From: Rhizobiaceae bacterium
GTDB taxonomy: Bacteria > Pseudomonadota > Alphaproteobacteria > Rhizobiales > Rhizobiaceae
Length of the DNA: 5,070 nt
NCBI GenBank assembly: GCA_016793565.1
Contig: JAEUMA010000445.1
Coordinates: 1 to 5,070, forward strand
Direction: 5' to 3'
The position numbers were made by a program, and so were the translations under genes. This document shows positions 1-4,374 of the stretch, piece by piece. The stretch's first letter is position 1; each line of letters starts with the position of its first letter. The notes below the pieces were generated by a model. That model had not been told where the DNA came from, made no database searches, and was given only the letters and a program-made list of their open reading frames with translations.

Positions 1-2
1 AA

Positions 3-257
3 CATGCCGGCACGATGTTCGACTGCGTGGTTTCGGGGGTGCCGCTGCTCAATTTCCCGGTCGAGCGGCGGGTCGCCTATCTCGAGGATCTTCTCGGCCG
101 CATCCCGCGCGGCCGCCCCGTGGTACAACTCACCTACGGCCCCAAGTCGCCGGTGCCGCCCGGCCTGGGTGACTACAGCGTCCGGCACTTCGATTTCGTC
201 ATCCGCAACATCCCGCCGACCCGGCTGTGGGTCTACCGGCAGGGGCGCGGCAACTGA
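3..257 (+). CDS. pmtA: PmtA-like phospholipid N-methyltransferase, C-terminal part (5' end outside window)
   Basis: The reading frame is open from the window edge and ends at TGA 255-257, so only about 84 C-terminal residues are visible. From memory these resemble the end of Sinorhizobium/Brucella-type PmtA: FDCVVSGVPLLNFP, then GRPVVQLTYGP, then a terminal HFDFVIRNIPPTRLWVYR. That family is a soluble or membrane-associated SAM-dependent enzyme that methylates phosphatidylethanolamine towards phosphatidylcholine. The SAM-binding glycine motif of the Rossmann fold would lie upstream and is not seen. The related rRNA-adenine dimethylase-like methyltransferases share the fold, so the phospholipid substrate is inferred from the C-terminal similarity only. 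The ATG at 15 is internal, because the frame continues upstream of it without a stop and the family is about 200 residues long. The next gene starts 2 nt after the stop. Confidence 0.72.
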   Translation, partial: HAGTMFDCVVSGVPLLNFPVERRVAYLEDLLGRIPRGRPVVQLTYGPKSPVPPGLGDYSVRHFDFVIRNIPPTRLWVYRQGRGN

Positions 258-259
258 GC

Positions 260-871
260 GTGGGCGTCGATCTCGCCGGCCTGACACCCAGGATCCTGCT
301 GTTCGCCGGCTCCACGCGCAGCGGCGCCTATAGCGGCCGTACCGCCGACGCCGCGATGAAGGAACTGGCCGTGCAGGGCGCGGACGTGACCCGCCTATCG
401 CTGGCCGACTATCCGCTTCCCTTGATGAATGAGGATTTGGAGCGCGAGCAGGGACTGCCGGACAACGCCGTGAAGCTTGCGCGCCACTTCCACCGGCACG
501 ACGGCATTCTCATCTGCACGCCGGAATACAACGGCTCGATCCCGCCGCTGGTCAAGAACACCATCGATTGGGTGAGCCGCGTGCACAAGGACGGCGGCAA
601 GCCCGTGACGCCGTTTAACGGCAAGGTCGCCGCGATCTGCTCGTCGTCGGAAGGCCATTTCGCCGGCATCCGCTCGGCGGCGCACCTGCGCGCCGTGCTC
701 TCGCATATCGGCATGGAGGTGATCGCGCCGCAGGTTTCCGTGCCGCGGGCGGGCGACGCCTTCGACGAGCACGGCGATTTCCGCGACGAGCGCCTGCGCA
801 AGGGCATGACGCGGCTCTGCGCCCGCCTGATGGAGTGCGCGACGCTGCTGTCGGCGAGGACCGAAGCGTGA
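260..871 (+). CDS. NAD(P)H-dependent FMN reductase-like flavoprotein
   Basis: A 203-residue protein of the flavodoxin-like FMN_red family, which uses NAD(P)H to reduce FMN, quinones, azo compounds or chromate; the natural substrate cannot be told. A first beta strand (RILLFAGSTR, residues 11-20) leads into the phosphate-binding loop GSTRSGAYS (17-25), which holds the FMN phosphate in this family. The second signature, TPEYNGSIPPLVKNTIDW (87-104), is the typical PEYN-G-S-x-P-x-x-x-K-N-x-I-D-W loop beside the isoalloxazine ring. A third loop, SSSEGHFAG (128-136), fits the usual position. I chose GTG 260, which starts 2 nt after the methyltransferase stop and leaves a 10-residue lead before the first strand. 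GTG 227 is also open but would overlap the upstream gene by 31 nt and has no visible ribosome site. Neither start has a strong Shine-Dalgarno; AGGGG at 241-245 is 14 nt away from 260. The stop overlaps the start of pyrF. Length is normal for the family. Confidence 0.88.
   Translation: MGVDLAGLTPRILLFAGSTRSGAYSGRTADAAMKELAVQGADVTRLSLADYPLPLMNEDLEREQGLPDNAVKLARHFHRHDGILICTPEYNGSIPPLVKNTIDWVSRVHKDGGKPVTPFNGKVAAICSSSEGHFAGIRSAAHLRAVLSHIGMEVIAPQVSVPRAGDAFDEHGDFRDERLRKGMTRLCARLMECATLLSARTEA
856..860 (+). promoter_or_regulatory. Ribosome binding site of pyrF
   Basis: GAGGA lies 7 nt before GTG 868, inside the end of the FMN reductase gene. It decides the pyrF start in favour of GTG 868 over the upstream in-frame GTG 835, which would place this site inside the coding sequence. 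Confidence 0.7.
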
Positions 872-1563
872 GCGGCAAAGCGGACGGGCGCCTGATCGTC
901 GGCCTCGACGTGCCTACGCTGGGCGAGGCCGAGGCGATGGTGCGCAAGCTGGACGGCGTCGTCTCATTCTACAAGATCGGCTATCAGCTCGCCTTCGCCG
1001 GCGGCCTCGAATTCGCCCGCGACCTCGCCGCCGGCGGCACCGGCGTCTTTCTGGACATGAAGCTTCTCGACATCGACAACACCGTCGCCAAGGGGGTCGA
1101 GAACATCGCCCGCATGGGGGTGTCGATGCTGACGCTGCATGCCTATCCCAAGGCGATGCGGGCGGCGGTGGCCGCAGCCAGCGGCTCGAACCTGTGCCTG
1201 CTGGCGGTGACAGTGCTTACCTCGATGGACGAGCAGGACATGATCGACGCGGGCTACGAATACGATCCGCACACGCTGGTGCTGCGCCGCGCGGAGCAGG
1301 CCGCGCTCGCCGGCATGGGCGGCATCGTCTGCTCTGCCGAGGAGGCAAACGCGGTGCGGTCCATCGTGGGGCCGGATCTGGCGGTGGTCACTCCGGGCAT
1401 TCGGCCGGCCGGTGCCGCCGCCGGCGACCAGAAGCGCGTGATGACGCCGGCTGCGGCGATCCGCGCCGGGGCCAGCCACCTCGTCATTGCGCGGCCGATC
1501 GTGCAGGCGCCCGATCCGCGCGAGGCGGCGCGCGCAATCGTTGCCGAAATGCAGTCTGCCTGA
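868..1563 (+). CDS. pyrF: Orotidine 5'-phosphate decarboxylase
   Basis: A 231-residue cytoplasmic TIM-barrel enzyme that decarboxylates OMP to UMP, the last step of de novo pyrimidine synthesis. It opens with LIVGLDVPT (9-17), where D14 is the conserved first-strand aspartate, followed by K36 in FYKIGYQLAF. The catalytic D-x-K-x-x-D array is intact as D63-M-K65-L-L-D68 (FLDMKLLDIDNTV). The TPGIRP loop (175-180), the GDQKR segment (186-190) and R209 form the usual phosphate end. The final motif reads VIARPI (206-211), with alanine where many PyrF proteins have glycine (VGRPI). The start is GTG 868, whose GTGA overlaps the TGA 869-871 of the FMN reductase gene, and GAGGA at 856-860 gives a good ribosome site with a 7-nt spacer. 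An in-frame GTG at 835 exists but would add 11 residues inside the upstream gene. Translational coupling to the upstream gene is likely. Confidence 0.97.
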   Translation: MSGKADGRLIVGLDVPTLGEAEAMVRKLDGVVSFYKIGYQLAFAGGLEFARDLAAGGTGVFLDMKLLDIDNTVAKGVENIARMGVSMLTLHAYPKAMRAAVAAASGSNLCLLAVTVLTSMDEQDMIDAGYEYDPHTLVLRRAEQAALAGMGGIVCSAEEANAVRSIVGPDLAVVTPGIRPAGAAAGDQKRVMTPAAAIRAGASHLVIARPIVQAPDPREAARAIVAEMQSA

Positions 1564-1567
1564 AGCG

Positions 1568-1572
1568 GGAGG
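1568..1572 (+). promoter_or_regulatory. Ribosome binding site of the DUF1330 gene
   Basis: GGAGG, the strongest Shine-Dalgarno in the window, sits 5 nt before ATG 1578 in the 14-nt gap after the pyrF stop. It fixes the start of the DUF1330 gene; the same frame is open far upstream but there it overlaps pyrF. Confidence 0.85.
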
Positions 1573-1577
1573 AAGAT

Positions 1578-1868
1578 ATGGCCAAGGGATACTGGATCGC
1601 GCATGTGAACGTGCATGACGCGGAAAACTATCAGCGCTACGTCGCCACGGCGAAGCCGGCCTTCGAGCGCTTCGGCGCGCGCTTCCTCGCCCGCGGCGGT
1701 GCCCATGAGGCGTGCGAGGGCCGCGACTGGGCCCGCAACGTCGTGATCGAGTTCCCCTCCCTGCAGGCGGCGCACGACTGCTACCACTCGCCGGAATATT
1801 CCGCCGCGCGCGCGATCCGCTCTCAGTATGCCGAGGCCGAACTGCTGCTGGTCGAAGGATTCGACTGA
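1578..1868 (+). CDS. DUF1330 family small protein
   Basis: A 96-residue soluble protein of the DUF1330 family, which adopts a dimeric ferredoxin-like alpha/beta-barrel fold; its biochemical role is not established. Family features seen are the first strand GYWIAHVNVHD (4-14), the YQRYVATAKPAFERFGARFLARGG stretch (helix then strand, 18-41), the central strand RNVVIEFPS (53-61), the CYHSPEYSAAR segment (68-78) and a closing strand AELLLVEGFD (87-96). No signal peptide or membrane segment is present, so it should be cytoplasmic. It follows pyrF by 14 nt with a strong ribosome site and is very likely the last gene of that transcript. From memory, a DUF1330 gene beside pyrF recurs in related rhizobia and Brucella, which hints at a shared but unknown link. 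The length is standard for the family. Confidence 0.9.
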   Translation: MAKGYWIAHVNVHDAENYQRYVATAKPAFERFGARFLARGGAHEACEGRDWARNVVIEFPSLQAAHDCYHSPEYSAARAIRSQYAEAELLLVEGFD

Positions 1869-1882
1869 TGCTGCGGGGCAAC

Positions 1883-1934
1883 ACGCCGACATTCACATAG
1901 CCGGCGTCGGTCAGTCATATGCTTTTTCAAGCAT
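1883..1934 (+). terminator. Weak hairpin region after the DUF1330 gene, possible transcript end
   Basis: Two small inverted repeats follow the DUF1330 stop at 1868. The first is ACGCCG (1883-1888) with CGGCGT (1902-1907), a 6-bp GC stem with a 13-nt loop. The second is ATGCTT (1919-1924) with AAGCAT (1929-1934), a 6-bp stem around a TTTC loop. Neither is followed directly by a good U-run, so intrinsic termination here is only a guess from position: the operon should end before the phaZ promoter. Confidence 0.3.
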
Positions 1935-1973
1935 TTGGACCAAGATCGATGCAGGGCTGACGCTGGGTGACTA

Positions 1974-2001
1974 TTGCACTGCAACCAAACCCTGCTAGCC
2001 T
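1974..2001 (+). promoter_or_regulatory. Putative sigma-70-type promoter for phaZ with a PhaR-like palindrome
   Basis: A -35-like TTGCAC (1974-1979) and a -10-like TAGCCT (1996-2001) are spaced by 16 nt, and the -10 is preceded by TGC, an extended -10 form. The -35 lies inside the near-perfect palindrome TTGCA-C-TGCAA (1974-1984), which contains TGC-N3-GCA. PhaR, the repressor of PHB-related genes, is reported to bind CTGC-N3-GCAG-type sites in Rhodobacter, so this could be its operator. The predicted transcript start near 2008 leaves a leader of about 48 nt before ATG 2056. The assignment rests on motif and context only. Confidence 0.45.
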
Positions 2002-2055
2002 CAGTCCGTCAAGAGACGTGGCGGGTGAGTGCGCGCAGCCGCAGCGGGGTCGTCG

Positions 2056-3333
2056 ATGTTCTACCAGGCCTATGAGCTGAACCACGCGGCGTTGCAGCCC
2101 GCCCGGGCCTATGCCGACGCCGTCCGCCTGTTCTATAGCAATCCACTCAATCCGTGGTCGCACACGTCCTGGGGCCGTTCGATCGCCGGCATGGCGGAAT
2201 TGTTCGAACGCACGACTCGCCGCTACGGCAAGCCGGCCTTCGGCCTCGACAAGACGGTGGTGGACTGGAAGACGGTGCCGGTTGCCGAACGCGTGGTGTG
2301 GTCGCGGCCGTTCTGCCAGCTGATCCGGTTCGAGCGGGCGCTGCCGGCGGAGCGGCGGCCCGATCCCAAGCTGCTGATCGTGGCGCCGATGTCCGGCCAC
2401 TACGCGACGCTGCTGCGGGGAACTGCGGAAGCGCTGCTGCCCTACGCAGACGTCTATATCACCGACTGGGCGGACGCCCGCATGGTGCCGGTGACCGAGG
2501 GTCGCTTCGACCTGGACGATTATATCGACTACGTCATCGACATGCTGCACGCGCTAGGCCCCGACACCCATGTGATGGGCGTTTGCCAGCCATCTGTGCC
2601 GGTGCTGGCCGCGGCGGCGGTTATGGAGGCGCGCGGCGACCGCTTCGCGCCCTCCACCATGACGCTGATGGGTGGCCCGGTCGATACGCGCCGCAACCCG
2701 ACCGCGGTCAATCTGCTGGCAGAGAAGAAGGGGATCGGCTGGTTCCGCGACAACGTCATCATGCAGGTTCCGTGGCCGGAGCCGGGATTCACCCGCGAAG
2801 TCTATCCGGGCTTCCTGCAGCTTTCGGGGTTCATGGGCATGAATCTCGACCGCCACATCATCGCTCACAAAGACTTCTTCATGCACCTCGTGAAGCATGA
2901 CGGCGACAACGCCGAAAAGCACCGCGAGTTCTATGACGAGTATCTCGCGGTGATGGACCTGACCGCCGAATTCTATTTGCAGACGGTGGAGACGGTATTC
3001 GTGCGCCACGCCCTGCCCAAGGGCGAAATGCTGCACCGGGGCGTGCCCGTGGAGCCCTCGGCGATCCGCAACGTGGCGCTGCTGACGATCGAAGGCGAGA
3101 ACGATGACATTTCCGGCCTCGGCCAGACGCAGGCCGCCCAGGATCTGTGCCTGAACATCCCTGCCGACATGCGCGCCCACTACGTCCAGCCGAAGGTCGG
3201 CCACTACGGCGTGTTCAACGGCTCGCGCTTCCGCTCCGAGATCGTGCCGCGCATCGTCGACTTCATCACCAGCTATGGCCGCGACGCGCGCGTGAGGACC
3301 ACACCCCGGCTGGTGCGCACACGCAAAGCCTGA
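2056..3333 (+). CDS. phaZ: Intracellular polyhydroxybutyrate (PHB) depolymerase
   Basis: A 425-residue protein matching the intracellular PhaZ family (Cupriavidus PhaZ1-like), which hydrolyses stored poly-3-hydroxybutyrate at the granule surface to release monomers or oligomers. The N-terminus is typical (MFYQAYELNHAAL, then PLNPWSHTSWGRS, then ERTTRRYGKPAFGL at 51-64). An alpha/beta-hydrolase core follows with LIVAPMSGHYATLLRGT (107-123). The family uses a cysteine nucleophile: here C177 in GVCQPS (175-180), a lipase-box-like elbow. The acid is probably D350 or D351 in EGENDDISGLGQT, and the histidine is H383 in VGHYGVFNGS. No signal peptide is present, as expected for an intracellular enzyme. 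I chose ATG 2056 because MFYQAYE matches the family start, with a weak GGGG (2046-2049) 6 nt upstream; GTG 2029 would add nine residues unlike the family. It stands alone, without phaC, phaR or phasin genes in view, and appears to have its own promoter and a hairpin behind it. Confidence 0.95.
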   Translation: MFYQAYELNHAALQPARAYADAVRLFYSNPLNPWSHTSWGRSIAGMAELFERTTRRYGKPAFGLDKTVVDWKTVPVAERVVWSRPFCQLIRFERALPAERRPDPKLLIVAPMSGHYATLLRGTAEALLPYADVYITDWADARMVPVTEGRFDLDDYIDYVIDMLHALGPDTHVMGVCQPSVPVLAAAAVMEARGDRFAPSTMTLMGGPVDTRRNPTAVNLLAEKKGIGWFRDNVIMQVPWPEPGFTREVYPGFLQLSGFMGMNLDRHIIAHKDFFMHLVKHDGDNAEKHREFYDEYLAVMDLTAEFYLQTVETVFVRHALPKGEMLHRGVPVEPSAIRNVALLTIEGENDDISGLGQTQAAQDLCLNIPADMRAHYVQPKVGHYGVFNGSRFRSEIVPRIVDFITSYGRDARVRTTPRLVRTRKA

Positions 3334-3353
3334 TCGTCCCGCAAACCAAAACT

Positions 3354-3372
3354 CTGTGCCGAAACGGCACAG
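3354..3372 (+). terminator. Stem-loop downstream of phaZ, candidate terminator
   Basis: CTGTGCCG (3354-3361) and CGGCACAG (3365-3372) form a perfect 8-bp stem closed by AAA, or a 7-bp stem with a GAAAC loop. It begins 20 nt after the phaZ stop. The following bases (CTTGCGTT) contain only a poor U-rich stretch, so it may terminate weakly or protect the mRNA 3' end. The position supports phaZ being the last gene of its transcript. Confidence 0.55.
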
Positions 3373-3401
3373 CTTGCGTTCGGCCGGCAACGAGCCGAGG
3401 C

Positions 3402-3420
3402 GCGAATGTTGCATATTCGC
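3402..3420. repeat. Short inverted repeat in the phaZ-peptidase intergenic region
   Basis: GCGAAT (3402-3407) and ATTCGC (3415-3420) are perfect complements around a 7-nt spacer that can add a G-U and a U-A pair. It lies between the phaZ hairpin and the promoter of the next gene. It could be a second hairpin of the phaZ 3' end or a dyad operator; nothing in the sequence decides. Confidence 0.35.
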
Positions 3421-3472
3421 CGCTGTCACCATGAAGTGCGTGACGATCCGTGCTTAGGCCGCGGCGCATCAA

Positions 3473-3501
3473 TTGACAGTGCCGCAGGATAGCACTTAAC
3501 T
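3473..3501 (+). promoter_or_regulatory. Putative promoter of the BTLCP peptidase gene
   Basis: A perfect -35 hexamer TTGACA (3473-3478) is followed after 17 nt by TTAACT (3496-3501), a weak -10 match (3 of 6). The predicted start near 3508 gives a leader of about 33 nt before ATG 3541, with G-rich sequence (GGGG 3529-3532 and 3535-3538) as a possible but poor ribosome site. The -10 is inside the CtrA-like box described separately. Confidence 0.45.
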
Positions 3502-3525
3502 TTTCGTTAATTAACAATAAGTGCT
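3491..3525. repeat. Perfect 8-bp inverted repeat enclosing the CtrA-like box
   Basis: AGCACTTA (3491-3498) and TAAGTGCT (3518-3525) are perfect reverse complements separated by 19 nt. Between and partly overlapping them lie TTAAC/GTTAA (3496-3500 and 3506-3510) and the 10-bp palindrome GTTAATTAAC (3506-3515). This could be the operator of another dimeric regulator or an mRNA leader structure if transcription starts upstream. Confidence 0.5.
3496..3510 (+). promoter_or_regulatory. CtrA-type binding box, TTAA-N7-TTAA
   Basis: TTAA (3496-3499), seven bases, TTAA (3507-3510) is an exact match to the core site of the alphaproteobacterial cell-cycle regulator CtrA, and a third half-site TTAAC follows at 3511-3515. 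It lies 30 nt upstream of the peptidase start codon. It overlaps the predicted -10, a position that would suit repression; if CtrA instead acts as activator from a -35 position, the transcript would start almost at the ATG. AT-rich sequence gives such matches by chance more often, but this is the only one I found in a GC-rich window. Confidence 0.55.
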
Positions 3526-3540
3526 GTCGGGGCCGGGGTC

Positions 3541-4158
3541 ATGGTTTCCTCCGCTGGGCCGCGTGCTGTTGCGCGCGACTTCCTTATCGCTTGCGCAGGC
3601 GCGGTGCTGGCCTCGGCTGTTTCCGCGCATGCCTCGGGCGTGATGGCCACCGGGGGGCTGACCTCGCAGCCGATCGGCCATTACGAGTTCTGCAAGGCCA
3701 ATCCCGGCGAATGTTCCATCCGGCCCCGCGACCTCGGGCCAGCCACCATCACGGACGCGCTGTGGCAGGAACTGACCGGTGTGAACCGCGACGAGAACCG
3801 CGCCAACAGCCCGATGACCGACATCGACCACAACGGCAAGGACGAGGTCTGGGCCTATCCCGACGGCTACGGCGACTGCGAGGACTACGTGCTGGAGAAG
3901 CGGCGGCAGCTGAACAGGCTCGGCATGTCGCTGGCCGATCTGCTGATCACGGTCGTCCGCAAGCCGGACGGCGAAGGCCACGCCGTGCTGACGGTGCGAA
4001 CCGACAAGGGCGACTTCATCCTCGACAATCTCAACGACGCGGTGAAGCCCTGGGACGAGACCGGCTACCGCTTCCTCAAGCGGCAGGCGGCCGACAACAC
4101 CGGACGATGGGTCTCGATCCGCGAAGGCCAGACGACGCTGGTCGGCGCCGTCCACTGA
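3541..4158 (+). CDS. Secreted transglutaminase-like cysteine peptidase (BTLCP / peptidase C93 family)
   Basis: A 205-residue protein of the bacterial transglutaminase-like cysteine proteinase family, to which LapG belongs. Residues 1 to about 33 look like a signal peptide: R8 and R12, a hydrophobic stretch FLIACAGAVLASAVSA (14-29), and a small-residue cleavage region around AHASG, so the mature enzyme is probably periplasmic or exported. The catalytic triad is visible as C113 in YGDCEDYVLEKRRQL, H147 in GEGHAVLTV and D162 in FILDNLND. C51 and C58 (FCKANPGECS), conserved in rhizobial members as I recall them, may form a disulfide. LapG-type members cleave a large surface adhesin under control of the c-di-GMP receptor LapD; no adhesin or LapD gene is in view, so that role is only one possibility. 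The start at ATG 3541 is the only one that keeps a full signal peptide. The gene stands alone between a regulatory region and a convergent gene. Confidence 0.88.
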   Translation: MVSSAGPRAVARDFLIACAGAVLASAVSAHASGVMATGGLTSQPIGHYEFCKANPGECSIRPRDLGPATITDALWQELTGVNRDENRANSPMTDIDHNGKDEVWAYPDGYGDCEDYVLEKRRQLNRLGMSLADLLITVVRKPDGEGHAVLTVRTDKGDFILDNLNDAVKPWDETGYRFLKRQAADNTGRWVSIREGQTTLVGAVH

Positions 4159-4168
4159 CGAGGAAGTT

Positions 4169-4188
4169 TCTGCGCACGCCGGCGCAGA
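4169..4188 (+). terminator. Hairpin after the BTLCP gene
   Basis: TCTGCGC (4169-4175) and GCGCAGA (4182-4188) make a perfect 7-bp stem with a 6-nt loop, extendable by two G-U pairs on the plus-strand RNA. It begins 10 nt after the peptidase stop, the expected place for a terminator, but no U-run follows on either strand. It may act as a weak or bidirectional terminator for the two convergent genes. Confidence 0.45.
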
Positions 4189-4226
4189 GGAACCGCCGCG
4201 GACATCATCGCAATCGGGCCAGGCTA

Positions 4227-4279
4227 TTTGCCATGCCGCCCTTGAGCCGTAGCGCATACGCCGGAGGGCGGGCGGCAAA
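4227..4279. repeat. Long imperfect hairpin between convergent genes
   Basis: The arms 4227-4242 and 4265-4279 pair over about 14 bp: TTTGCC with GGCAAA, GCC with GGC, and GCCCT with AGGGC, interrupted by an AT bulge on the left and a G bulge on the right. The 22-nt apical part contains a small CGTA/TACG stem. It could serve as a transcript end for either convergent gene, but has no clear U-tract. The remaining bases to 4374 show no gene. Confidence 0.4.
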
Positions 4280-4374
4280 ACGTAGTCCAGCGTCGTGTTT
4301 CACCGCAGCTTTCGATACGGCGCCTGTGCGACAACCTCGCCGGCCGGCACGCCGATCGTACGAACATGACTGCT

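Noticed and set aside
964..1896. 310-codon open frame on the minus strand
   Set aside because: It is antisense to pyrF and the DUF1330 gene. The protein is Arg/His-rich, as expected from the complement of GC-rich codons, and shows no family features.
1712..1900. 62-codon plus-strand open frame at the end of the DUF1330 gene
   Set aside because: It overlaps DUF1330 in another frame, has an Arg-rich shadow composition and no ribosome site.
2554..3432. 292-codon open frame on the minus strand
   Set aside because: It is antisense to phaZ, which has full-length family similarity and an intact Cys-Asp-His set; the antisense product resembles nothing known to me.
3431..3457. Tiny open frame (8 codons) before the BTLCP gene
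   Set aside because: ATG 3431 to TAG 3457 has no convincing ribosome site and lies upstream of the predicted promoter, so a leader peptide is not supported.
3511..4278. 255-codon open frame on the minus strand
   Set aside because: It lies antisense across the whole BTLCP gene, whose signal peptide and catalytic triad are clear. Its translation is low-complexity, rich in V, A and R, and has no recognisable domain.
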